Position numbers and translations under genes: made by a program | Source of the DNA: Bacteroidales bacterium | GTDB taxonomy: Bacteria > Bacteroidota > Bacteroidia > Bacteroidales > UBA932 | Length of the DNA stretch: 64,000 bases | Assembly (NCBI GenBank): GCA_017459075.1 | Contig: JAFUDQ010000009.1 | Location: 1 to 64,000 of the forward strand | Reading direction: 5' to 3' | The notes under the pieces: generated by a model | What the model was told of the DNA's origin: nothing | What the model saw: the letters and a program-made list of their open reading frames with translations, nothing else | The model's database searches: none | In this document: in pieces, positions 7,617 to 15,374 of the stretch | How positions within the stretch are numbered: position 1 is the stretch's first letter | Layout: each line of letters starts with the position of its first letter

Positions 7617-8852
7617 TTAGAGGCGGCCTTGGTCGCCGAGGTGGGAGTCTTTGAAGCCGAGGAAGTAGAGGACGCCGTCAAGGCCGATGGTACTGAGGCT
7701 CTGGCGGGCGCTTTCCTTGACACGGGGCTTGGCGTGGAAGGCTATGCCAAGGCCCGCCTCCATGAGCATCGGCAAGTCATTCGCCCCGTCGCCAACGGCA
7801 ATGGTCTGGGACAGATTTACCTTCTCAGTCATGGCAATAAGCTTCAGGAGGTCTGCCTTACGCCGCCCGTCAACAATCTCACCAACATAGCGGCCGGTAA
7901 GCTTACCATCCTCGCCAACCTCAAGCTCATTAGCATAAACGTAATCAATGCCGTATTTACGCTGCAAATACTCTCCAAAGAAAGTAAAGCCTCCGCTAAG
8001 GATGGCAATCTTGTACCCGCAGGTCTTAAGCACGCTCATAAGGCGGTCAGTACCCTCAGTAATAGGCAGGTTCTCTGCAATATCCCTCATGACAGACACG
8101 TCCAAGCCCTTAAGCAGCGCCACCCGCTCCGTAAAACTCTCGCGGAAATCAATCTCTCCGCGCATAGCGCGCTCAGTAATGGCAGCCACCTTGTCGTAGA
8201 CCCCGTGGCGACGCGCCAGCTCGTCAATACACTCTGCCTGAATAAGGGTGGAATCCATATCAAAGCAGATAAGACGGCGCATACGGCGGTACATATCGTC
8301 CTTCTGGAAAGAAAAATCCATTCCGGAATCGGCAGAAAGAGCCATAAGCTCCTTCTGGAAGGAAGCTTTGTCCTCCAGGCTTCCACGAATGGAAAACTCC
8401 ACGCAGGCGCGCACATTCCTCTCGGGATGCTTAATGCTCATTCGGCCCGTAAGACGCTTGATGGCATCAATATTCAGGTTGTGCCGGGCAATAATCTCAG
8501 AAGCCGCTTCAATCTGTGCCGCGCTCAGGCTTCGGCCAATAGCAGTAAGAATGTAGCGGTTTTTCCCCTGACGGCCGGCCCAAGCCTCGTAATCATCGTC
8601 AGAAATAGGTTCGAAACCAATGGTTACACCAAGCTCCGTAGTCTTGAACAGAAGCTCTTTCATAACCTGGCCGGACAAGGACTCGTCAATCCTAATCAGT
8701 ATACCCAATGACAGGGTACTATGAATATCGGCCTGTCCAATATCCAGAATCTGGGCATCGTATCGGGCCAGGATAGCCATCACCTCGGCCGTCAGGCCAA
8801 TCCGGTCTTTGCCGGCAATTCGTATAAGTATCTGTTCTTTACGGTTTTCCAT
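7617..8852 (-). CDS. serB: Phosphoserine phosphatase SerB
   Basis: A 411-residue cytoplasmic enzyme for the last step of serine biosynthesis (O-phosphoserine to serine). Two ACT-type regulatory domains fill the N-terminal part (about 1-185), starting with IRIAGKDRIGLTAEVMAIL. The HAD phosphatase domain follows: motif I FDMDSTLIQ with the nucleophilic Asp, motif II SGGF, and the motif III/IV region VGDGANDLPML. Length and layout match the ACT-containing SerB of Bacteroidota. The gene starts 12 bases after the nuclease gene stop on the same strand, so the two may be cotranscribed although their functions are unrelated. Confidence 0.95.
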   Translation of the reverse strand: MENRKEQILIRIAGKDRIGLTAEVMAILARYDAQILDIGQADIHSTLSLGILIRIDESLSGQVMKELLFKTTELGVTIGFEPISDDDYEAWAGRQGKNRYILTAIGRSLSAAQIEAASEIIARHNLNIDAIKRLTGRMSIKHPERNVRACVEFSIRGSLEDKASFQKELMALSADSGMDFSFQKDDMYRRMRRLICFDMDSTLIQAECIDELARRHGVYDKVAAITERAMRGEIDFRESFTERVALLKGLDVSVMRDIAENLPITEGTDRLMSVLKTCGYKIAILSGGFTFFGEYLQRKYGIDYVYANELEVGEDGKLTGRYVGEIVDGRRKADLLKLIAMTEKVNLSQTIAVGDGANDLPMLMEAGLGIAFHAKPRVKESARQSLSTIGLDGVLYFLGFKDSHLGDQGRL

Positions 8853-8864
8853 CGTCTTAAAAAG

Positions 8865-10388
8865 TTACAGTCCCCAGTCAGAAGCGGAATACGTTGTCTT
8901 TGGAGCATTGGGAACGGAAGGGAAGTAGGTGAAACCTGTAATCTTCTCCAGTTCCGCCACGCTCATCATCTCCTTAGACGACGGCTTCTGGCCCTTGAGG
9001 TCATTGGTGTGAGCCCTTACAAAAGCGGCGCACTTGATTTCAGATGCAGAGCAGTTGGCCAGCGACTTGCCGGTGCTGCCGCTCTTTGTACGCATCAGGA
9101 TATAATAGAACATGGTAGGGAATGCAACATCGGAACGGCCTCCGAAGTCAATAGTCTTAGGCTGAACCGTGTTTCCGTAACCATCGGTATATTTGTCAAA
9201 ATAGCATCCGATTACAACGTAGAGGGTGTCTGAGCAAACCTGTGTATCGACCCAGTCTTCGAGGATGTTCCATCCGCCTCCGCCGGTGTTGAAGCCGGTT
9301 GAAAGCTGCGGGGCGATGTTGCTGTAATAGAACACCTGGCGGTTGGTTCCGGAGGTGGAGGTGCGCTCTGCGCTGCCAAGCATGTGGCCCTTGTTGCAGC
9401 CGCCTCCCGTGCTCTTGCTGTTATACTGGATATTGGAAGGAATGTCGGGGTCCTTGCCATAAGCCTCAGACCTGCCGGAGCCGCCTACATAAGCCTTGTG
9501 GCGGGGTGCGGCAACCCACAGCGGGCAGTGGCGCTTCGCACTGAAGCATACGGTATAGTTTCGGGCCTGCTTTCCGCCGATATACATGTCCGGGCTAATG
9601 TGATATGCATAATATTCATCGCTGTTTTTGGCGTTATACATATAGTTACCACTGGTGGCGATGTTCATGAGCGGAAGCTCGAACCACCCTCTCTGGCCGC
9701 CTGCGGGCGGATTAACGATGGAGCCTTCTGTGTTAAAGCTTCGCATCTGTCCGTAGAAGGTGAGAATCTCACTGTCTTCCTGGATGATGACATAAGCCCT
9801 GTAATAGTAGGTCTTACCCTCGCCAAGGTCTGTGATGTTATATGTGAAAGTGCCCGATGAGCCGGAAGGAGTGTTTGAAACCTGGAAGGTGCGGCTCATT
9901 GAAGAGTCATCCCCAAACTCGAAGCCAACCTCGCGCGGAGCGCTTGAAGCGTTGGCGTAAGAAGCTGATATAGTTGCACTTACCTTTGTAATTGCGGTTG
10001 CGTCACCGGTAGATACCGATGCCTTTGGAGTTGTGGTCAGGCCTTTTTGGGTGAGGGTTGTCATTGCCGAGCCGCCGGAGGCTTTAAGAACCAGGCTTGC
10101 AGAGCGGGACTCCTTGGCTTCGTTGGAGGAATAGGTTACAACGACACTGCCGGAGCCGTTTCCCGACGTTGAACCAAGGCTTACCCACTGCGCGGAACAG
10201 GAAAGTGTCCAGGCACCGTCGCACTCAATATCCATGAACTGGCTGCCGGCCTTGGCTTCCACGGTCGCACTCTTAAGGGCCACGGAAACCTCTGCCGTAG
10301 GTTTGTTATCTGAACCGCTGCTCTTGCTGCATGAGGCAGTTGCAACGCAAATCATAATTGCTGTAACAAATTTTGATATTAGTCTCAT
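8865..10388 (-). CDS. Secreted DNA/RNA non-specific endonuclease with BACON domain
   Basis: A 507-residue lipoprotein (signal peptide ending VATASC, Cys20). A BACON-like beta-sandwich covers about residues 33-118, an FN3-like domain about 125-215, and the C-terminal half is a DNA/RNA non-specific endonuclease domain (NUC/ENDO3c-type). The active-site segment reads NKGHMLGSAER, the variant of the DRGH motif common in Bacteroidota, followed by NRQVFYYSNIAPQ with the metal-binding Asn. It probably degrades extracellular nucleic acid at the cell surface for nutrients. Its promoter is at 10417-10424. Confidence 0.87.
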   Translation of the reverse strand: MRLISKFVTAIMICVATASCSKSSGSDNKPTAEVSVALKSATVEAKAGSQFMDIECDGAWTLSCSAQWVSLGSTSGNGSGSVVVTYSSNEAKESRSASLVLKASGGSAMTTLTQKGLTTTPKASVSTGDATAITKVSATISASYANASSAPREVGFEFGDDSSMSRTFQVSNTPSGSSGTFTYNITDLGEGKTYYYRAYVIIQEDSEILTFYGQMRSFNTEGSIVNPPAGGQRGWFELPLMNIATSGNYMYNAKNSDEYYAYHISPDMYIGGKQARNYTVCFSAKRHCPLWVAAPRHKAYVGGSGRSEAYGKDPDIPSNIQYNSKSTGGGCNKGHMLGSAERTSTSGTNRQVFYYSNIAPQLSTGFNTGGGGWNILEDWVDTQVCSDTLYVVIGCYFDKYTDGYGNTVQPKTIDFGGRSDVAFPTMFYYILMRTKSGSTGKSLANCSASEIKCAAFVRAHTNDLKGQKPSSKEMMSVAELEKITGFTYFPSVPNAPKTTYSASDWGL

Positions 10389-10416
10389 CGTTCTATATGG
10401 TTTTCATTTCATCTTG

Positions 10417-10424
10417 CAAAGATA
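10417..10424 (-). promoter_or_regulatory. -7 element of the nuclease gene
   Basis: On the minus strand TATCTTTG lies 29 bases before the ATG at 10388, matching TAnnTTTG. A TTTG at -33 is not evident. Confidence 0.5.
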
Positions 10425-10647
10425 ATCATTTATTGTATAGAATTGGTAAAAAAATATCAGCATCACTTTCCCTGCCGTCGCCCGTTGGGCGACCCCCTCC
10501 CATCGCAAGCGAAGGGCCGATGCTGCCTTGTCAGGAGCTTTTGATGTTCAAATAGTACAAAAAATTTAAAAAATTGTACCATATTCCATTCAATTTGCGA
10601 AAAATTCGTATATTTATGCCTTGATGAATCACTAACACCGGACCGAT

Positions 10648-11526
10648 ATGCCAAAAGTACTCAATGAAATCACAAAACTGTCAGACCAGGACTGCTTCTA
10701 CATCGTAGAAAGATACAAGAGCGAATTCGACTACCCGCTGCACGGGCATGAAGACTACGAACTTAACTTCATAGAGCGTGGGAAAGGCCTCAGGCGCGTA
10801 GTCGGGGACAGTGTAGAAGAAGTAGGGGAGTATGAACTCACCCTGGTAACAGGAAAGGACCTTGCCCATGTTTGGGAACAGGGCACCTGCTCCAACCCGG
10901 CCGTGCGCGAAATCACGATTCAGTTCTCTCCAAAGCTGTTTTCAGAGGAACTGCTGTCCCGCCGCCAGTTTGAGTCAATAAAACAGATGCTGAAGCGGGC
11001 GGAACTGGGCCTTAATTTTTCGCTGCAGACCATAATGAAGGTATATTCCCGCCTGGACAGCCTGCCTTCTGTCCCGGACGCCTTTGACCAGGTCCTGTCC
11101 ACATTCAAAATCCTGTATGAACTCTCACTGGCAACAGACAGCCGCGTACTGGCATCCTCGCCCATGGCACAGATTGCTCCCGGCCCGCAAAGCCGTCGCG
11201 TAAACAAGGTAAGAGAGTATATATCAGAGAATTACGCTTCTGAATTAAGCTTGGAAAAAATGGCGGAAATGGTAGGTATGGCACCTACGGCGTTCAGCCG
11301 ATTCTTTAAGATACATACGAACCGGACCCTCATGGAATACATTCTTGACGTAAGGCTTGGAAATGCGGCCAGGATGCTCATCGACACCTCCAAGAGCATC
11401 TCTGAAATCTGTTATGCCTGCGGCTTCAACAACCTGTCCAATTTCAACAGGATTTTCAAGAAGAGAAGAGGCTACACTCCGCGCGATTTCAGGGCTCTTT
11501 TCAAGGAAAACAGGGTCTATGTATAG
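10648..11526 (+). CDS. AraC family transcriptional regulator
   Basis: A 292-residue regulator with an N-terminal cupin-type sensor (YPLHGHEDYELNFIERGKG, residues about 31-50) and a C-terminal double helix-turn-helix of the AraC type (about 195-290: SLEKMAEMVGMAPTAFSRFF ... ISEICYACGFNNLSNFNRIF). This layout fits a sugar-responsive activator. It lies directly upstream of, and on the same strand as, the GH3/epimerase/symporter genes and is the best candidate for their regulator; that link is inferred from position. Confidence 0.9.
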   Translation: MPKVLNEITKLSDQDCFYIVERYKSEFDYPLHGHEDYELNFIERGKGLRRVVGDSVEEVGEYELTLVTGKDLAHVWEQGTCSNPAVREITIQFSPKLFSEELLSRRQFESIKQMLKRAELGLNFSLQTIMKVYSRLDSLPSVPDAFDQVLSTFKILYELSLATDSRVLASSPMAQIAPGPQSRRVNKVREYISENYASELSLEKMAEMVGMAPTAFSRFFKIHTNRTLMEYILDVRLGNAARMLIDTSKSISEICYACGFNNLSNFNRIFKKRRGYTPRDFRALFKENRVYV

Positions 11527-11588
11527 CCATTGTTAAAAAAGTATCATAATCTGATAAATTTTTGTCACTACACCTCGTTTTAACGCGC

Positions 11589-11596
11589 TATCTTTG
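11589..11596 (+). promoter_or_regulatory. -7 element of the GH3 gene
   Basis: TATCTTTG, 28 bases before the ATG at 11624. The nearest upstream TTTG (11561-11564) is 24 nt away, longer than the usual 19-21, so the promoter may need an activator such as the AraC protein encoded next door. Confidence 0.5.
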
Positions 11597-11597
11597 C

Positions 11598-11613
11598 ATC
11601 GTTTTAAAACGAT
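11598..11613. promoter_or_regulatory. 16-bp palindrome at the GH3 transcription start
   Basis: ATCGTTTTAAAACGAT is a perfect palindrome that begins one base after the -7 element, so it overlaps the expected transcription start. It is well placed for an operator. A shorter palindrome AAAACGTTTT has the same position in front of the SusC gene (47831-47840). Confidence 0.45.
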
Positions 11614-11623
11614 TAACCCGGGG

Positions 11624-13837
11624 ATGACCAAAATTTTCAGAAAAGCGATTCAGATCGCGACCCTTATTGCTGCCGTTTCTTCCTGCACCTGCGGGCAGGT
11701 TTCCTTCGTATCCGTGAAGGATGGGCAGTTTATGCGTGACGGCAAACCCTATACTTATGTAGGAACCAATTTCTGGTACGGTCCAATCCTGGCTGACAAG
11801 AGCATGGAAAGCATCGGCATACCATGTATTTACGGTCTTGATATGATTCATGGTGCAACATATCTTACCGATGGCTCTTTCTATCCGCAGGAGGTTAATA
11901 TCGCCGCTACTTTCAACCGTGAGTATGCCCGTCAGCTAGGTGCTGCAATGGCTTATGAGACCCGTGCCGCCCAGGTTCCGTGGGTGTTCTCCCCTGTCAT
12001 GGACCTTGGCCGTGATCCCCGCTGGCCGCGTATTTGGGAGAGCTTCGGAGAGGATCCTTTCCTTCAGGCAGAGATGGCCCGCGAAGAGACTGTTGCCATC
12101 CAGGGTACTGACCCCAATCATATCGACCTTGAGCATGCAGCTGTTTCCATCAAGCATTTCATGGGTTACGGAGTTCCTGCTTCCGGCAAGGACCGTACTC
12201 CGGCTTACATAGCAGGGAATGACCTTCGCGAGAAGTTCTTTGCGCCTTTCCTGGCTTGCTTCAAGGCAGGCGCCCTTACCGCTATGGTAAATTCTGCGTC
12301 CATCAACGGCATCCCTACCCATGCTAATAAGGAGCTTCTGACCGGTTGGGTTAAGGAGCAGCTTGGCTGGGACGGTATGTTTGTCACCGACTGGGCGGAT
12401 ATCGACAATCTCTTTAACCGTGACCATGTGGCTGCCAACAAGCGCGAGGCCGTTGCCATGGGAATCAATGCCGGCATCGACATGATTATGGATCCTTATG
12501 ACCCTGAGTGCGTCAATGATATAGTTGCCCTTGCCGAGTCCAGAGACATCCCTATGTCCCGCATTGACGATGCTGTGCGCCGTATCCTTCGACTTAAAGT
12601 CCGTCTGGGCCTCTTTGAGAATCCTCTTTGGGAGCATGATTACAAGGACTTTGCGTGCGAGCGTTTTGCCAAGGAGTCTTATGCTGCCGCCGTTGAGTCT
12701 GAGGTTCTTCTTAAGAACGATGGCATCCTGCCTCTCAAGGGTTCCGAGCGTATTCTTGTTACCGGCCCTAATGCTAACTCCCTGCGCACCATCAACGGTG
12801 GCTGGAGCTATACCTGGCAGGGTAATGCCGATGCCTATGTTCCCCAGTACAATACTATTTATGATGCCCTGAAGGCTCGTTTTGGCAAGGTTAGCTATGA
12901 GCCCGGCGTTGTTTACAGCAATGACCCTGACTGGCAGGCAGAGGATGCTTCCGGCATTGTCCGCGCTGTTGCTGCCGCCCGTGCGGCCGATGTTATTGTG
13001 GCTTGCGTTGGTGAGAATTCTTACTGCGAGACTCCGGGTAACATGGATGACCTTAACCTTTCCGCCAACCAGAAGGCTTTGGTAAAGGCTCTTGCCGCTA
13101 CCGGAAAGCCGGTTATCCTTGTGCTTAATGAGGGTCGTCCCCGCCTTATCGGCGATATCGAGCCTCTTGTAAAGGCTGTCATTGATGTTATGCTGCCTTC
13201 TAATTATGGTGCCGATGCCCTTGCAGCCCTTATGGCTGGCGATGAGAATTTCTCCGGCCGCCTGCCGTTCACTTATTCCAAGCATATCAACGCCCTGCAT
13301 ACTTACGATTACAAGGTTTCAGAGCACCGCGATACCATGGAGGGTTCATACAACTACGATGCTGTTATGGATGTTCAGTGGCCCTTCGGCTACGGCCTCA
13401 GCTACACCAGCTTCGAGTACAGCAACCTCCGCGTTGTCACCCCGAGCGACCCTTCTGTCACCCCGAGCGACTCTTCTGTCACCCCGAGCGAAGTCGAGGG
13501 GCCTCAATCCTTCAAGGCCGGCGACACCATCAAAGTGTCTGTTGATGTAAAGAATACCGGCGCTGTGGCTGGCAAGGAGGCTGTGCTTGTTTACAGCTCA
13601 GACCTTGTTGCTTCCCTTATTCCGGATGTTAAGCGTCTCCGCGCATTCGAAAAGGTTGCTCTTGAGCCCGGCCAGACGGTTACTGTTTCCTTCGAGATTC
13701 CGGCTTCCGCCCTTGCTTTCGTTGGTACAGATGGCAAATGGCGTCTTGAAAAGGGTGACTTCCGCATCAGCTGCGGCGGTCTTTCCGCAATGCTTAACTG
13801 CACTGAAACTAAAATTTGGGACAGTCCTAATATTTAG
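11624..13837 (+). CDS. GH3 glycoside hydrolase with a GH5_7-mannanase-like N-terminus (chimera)
   Basis: A 737-residue secreted enzyme. From residue 58 (DKSMESIGIPCIYGLDMIHG) it is a GH3 beta-glucosidase-type protein: Lys-His pair in SIKHFMGYG (K177, H178), nucleophile Asp256 in FVTDWAD, an alpha/beta sandwich domain, and a C-terminal FN3-like domain. Residues 1-57 do not look like GH3. They hold a signal peptide and then VKDGQFMRDGKPYTYVGTNF followed by WYGPILA, the mature N-terminus of Bacteroidota GH5_7 beta-mannanases. GH3 proteins normally have about 90 more residues before the DKSME segment, so the first part of the barrel is missing. This looks like an in-frame deletion fusing two neighbouring genes; activity is doubtful. 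I start at ATG 11624, because an earlier in-frame TTG lies inside the promoter. Residues about 605-628 are encoded by a GTCACCCCGA repeat. Confidence 0.85.
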   Translation: MTKIFRKAIQIATLIAAVSSCTCGQVSFVSVKDGQFMRDGKPYTYVGTNFWYGPILADKSMESIGIPCIYGLDMIHGATYLTDGSFYPQEVNIAATFNREYARQLGAAMAYETRAAQVPWVFSPVMDLGRDPRWPRIWESFGEDPFLQAEMAREETVAIQGTDPNHIDLEHAAVSIKHFMGYGVPASGKDRTPAYIAGNDLREKFFAPFLACFKAGALTAMVNSASINGIPTHANKELLTGWVKEQLGWDGMFVTDWADIDNLFNRDHVAANKREAVAMGINAGIDMIMDPYDPECVNDIVALAESRDIPMSRIDDAVRRILRLKVRLGLFENPLWEHDYKDFACERFAKESYAAAVESEVLLKNDGILPLKGSERILVTGPNANSLRTINGGWSYTWQGNADAYVPQYNTIYDALKARFGKVSYEPGVVYSNDPDWQAEDASGIVRAVAAARAADVIVACVGENSYCETPGNMDDLNLSANQKALVKALAATGKPVILVLNEGRPRLIGDIEPLVKAVIDVMLPSNYGADALAALMAGDENFSGRLPFTYSKHINALHTYDYKVSEHRDTMEGSYNYDAVMDVQWPFGYGLSYTSFEYSNLRVVTPSDPSVTPSDSSVTPSEVEGPQSFKAGDTIKVSVDVKNTGAVAGKEAVLVYSSDLVASLIPDVKRLRAFEKVALEPGQTVTVSFEIPASALAFVGTDGKWRLEKGDFRISCGGLSAMLNCTETKIWDSPNI
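13436..13505 (+). repeat. GTCACCCCGA repeat inside the GH3 gene
   Basis: Three heads with a 21-bp period and the tail GAAGTCGAGGGGCCTC. It encodes VTPSDPSVTPSDSSVTPSEV and a few further residues, sitting between the sandwich domain and the FN3-like domain. The reading frame is kept. Confidence 0.9.
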
Positions 13838-13986
13838 ATAACAACTGTACTTTTAAACCAGTGGATGCCCGCGACACCCCATAAATCCAAGATTTTCGGG
13901 GACCCCGTGTCCTCGTGAACGGGGGGACCATCGGTTCTACCGATGGTGGGATGAGCGTAGCGAAGGTTTAAAAGTACAGTTGTTAT
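13838..13986. mobile_element. 149-bp MITE-like element with perfect 22-bp terminal inverted repeats
   Basis: Positions 13838-13859 (ATAACAACTGTACTTTTAAA then CC) and 13965-13986 are perfect inverted copies of 22 bp. The 105-bp interior contains another perfect hairpin (ACCATCGG at 13927-13934, CCGATGGT at 13940-13947) and no gene. The left end starts at the base after the GH3 stop codon. No clear target duplication is seen. It could be a miniature transposable element or a large terminator-like structure; the arms are too far apart for a normal intrinsic terminator. Confidence 0.6.
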
Positions 13987-14003
13987 AAAAAAAACATAAA
14001 TGA

Positions 14004-15314
14004 ATGATAGAGGATTTTAAGAGAGAGGTAAGGTCTAACCTTACAGATAATATATTGCCATATTGGCTAGCGCTGAAGGACCCGGAGGGTGGTTTCTACG
14101 GAGAAGTTACGTCCGACGGCACAGTCCTTCGAGATGCCCCCCGCGGCGTAATCCTGAACGCCCGCATAATCTGGTCATTTGCAGCCGCATACCAGGCCAT
14201 CCCGGACAAAGAGTACCTGCTGGCCGCAATCCACGCCAAAGACTGGTTCCTGGCCCATTTCAGCGACCATAAATACGGTGGCGTCTACTGGTCTGTGAAT
14301 GCCGACGGCTCCCGGCTGGATGCCAAGAAACAGCTCTACGCCCAGGGCTTTGCCATCTACGGCCTTTCGGAACTGTACAAGGTTACCCATGACGATGAGG
14401 TACTTAAGGCTGCTGTGAACATCTACCGAGTGGTTGAGGCTCATTTTGCCGATGCTGCCAACGGTGGCTACATAGAAGCCCTTTCACGTGACTTCTCTCC
14501 GCTGGAGGACATGTCACTGTCGGCCCACGACATAAATGCCGATAAGACCATGAACTCGCATCTTCATATCCTTGAAGCTTATGCGAATCTTTATACCGTA
14601 TGGCCCGATGCCGGCCTGAAGAAGGCTGTTGAGGCTCTTCTGGACATCATCGGCACCAAGGTTATGGATGAGGCCGGGCATTTGCAGCTTTACTTTAAAC
14701 GTGACTGGAGCGTGCTTCCGGGCGGTATTTCCTACGGACATGACATTGAGACTTCCTGGCTGGCTCTGGAATGCGCCTTCGCCCTTAAGGACCAGGCCGT
14801 AGTGGAGCGCGTCCGTCCCTGGGCTTACGCCATGGGCCTTGCCGGCAATGAAGGCCTTCTCCCTGACGGTTCCATGCGTTATGAGCGGCTCGTCACGCCT
14901 GACTCTGATCGGGTATCTTATGACGATTCCCGCCAGTGGTGGGTCCAGGCTGAAACCGTTGTCGGCAATCTCTGGCTCCGGAAGTACCACGATGGCCTTT
15001 CGAGCTCTTCTTCTGTCATTTCGGACTCTTCTTCTGTCATTTCGGACTCTTCTTCTGTCATTTCGGACTCTTCTTCTGTCATTTCGGACTCTTCTTCTGT
15101 CATTTCGAGCGAAGTCGAGAAATCTCAATTCCTATTAAATTCCATAGCTGCTTGGAAATATATTAAGAACAACCTGGTAGATAATGACGGAGGCGAATGG
15201 TGGTGGGCCATACTGCCCGACGGCAGCATAGACAAAGCCAACCCCAAAGCCGGCTTCTGGAAATGCCCCTACCACAACACCAGAATGTGCCTTCAGGTTT
15301 TGAATTTGATATAA
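14004..15314 (+). CDS. Cellobiose/mannobiose 2-epimerase (AGE family)
   Basis: A 436-residue cytoplasmic (alpha/alpha)6-barrel enzyme of the N-acylglucosamine 2-epimerase superfamily, closest in motifs to cellobiose/mannobiose 2-epimerase: opening KDPEGGFYGEVTSDG, and the conserved His segments MNSHLHILEAYANLY, SYGHDIETSWL and PYHNTRMC. It would convert beta-1,4-mannobiose (or cellobiose) to mannosyl-glucose (or glucosyl-mannose) before phosphorolysis. The neighbours (GH3 with mannanase-like start, GPH symporter) favour a mannan pathway; the usual partner GH130 phosphorylase is not in the window. A 124-bp repeat insertion encodes a Ser-rich tract (five copies of a 7-residue SSSVISD-like unit) in a loop around residues 334-374, before the last barrel helices. 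Confidence 0.88.
   Translation: MIEDFKREVRSNLTDNILPYWLALKDPEGGFYGEVTSDGTVLRDAPRGVILNARIIWSFAAAYQAIPDKEYLLAAIHAKDWFLAHFSDHKYGGVYWSVNADGSRLDAKKQLYAQGFAIYGLSELYKVTHDDEVLKAAVNIYRVVEAHFADAANGGYIEALSRDFSPLEDMSLSAHDINADKTMNSHLHILEAYANLYTVWPDAGLKKAVEALLDIIGTKVMDEAGHLQLYFKRDWSVLPGGISYGHDIETSWLALECAFALKDQAVVERVRPWAYAMGLAGNEGLLPDGSMRYERLVTPDSDRVSYDDSRQWWVQAETVVGNLWLRKYHDGLSSSSSVISDSSSVISDSSSVISDSSSVISDSSSVISSEVEKSQFLLNSIAAWKYIKNNLVDNDGGEWWWAILPDGSIDKANPKAGFWKCPYHNTRMCLQVLNLI
15003..15126 (+). repeat. GTCATTTCGA repeat inside the epimerase gene, five tandem heads
   Basis: Five copies of TCTGTCATTTCGGACTCTTCT-like 21-bp units, the last continuing into the tail GCGAAGTCGAGAAATCTC. All units are in frame and code for SVISDSS-type heptapeptides. 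Four of the units are nearly identical, which suggests recent expansion. Confidence 0.92.
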
Positions 15315-15335
15315 TCCCAAAAAAGAGTATATTTG
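15305..15335 (+). promoter_or_regulatory. Promoter of the GPH symporter gene
   Basis: TTTG (15305-15308), 19-nt spacer, TATATTTG (15328-15335). It overlaps the end of the epimerase gene, so the symporter can be transcribed on its own. Confidence 0.65.
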
Positions 15336-15374
15336 TAGGTCAAGCTATTAAAGAACAAGAAAACACAGAATATA

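Noticed and set aside
7584..8711. Long plus-strand frame opposite serB
   Set aside because: A codon-bias shadow of serB; the serB product has clear ACT and HAD motifs, the antisense frame has none.
11936..13300. 454-codon minus-strand frame opposite GH3
   Set aside because: Antisense shadow of the GH3 gene, with no recognisable motif.
13436..13505. Sequencing error or frameshift in GH3
   Set aside because: The segment is a regular 21-bp repeat with a recognisable tail, identical in design to copies in other genes, and leaves the frame intact on both sides.
13838..13986. Simple intrinsic terminator for GH3
   Set aside because: The arms are separated by 105 bases and no T-run follows the right arm in the transcribed direction; a mobile-element reading fits better.
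15003..15126. CRISPR array
   Set aside because: The 21-bp units follow each other without unique spacers and lie in frame inside a gene; no cas genes are nearby.
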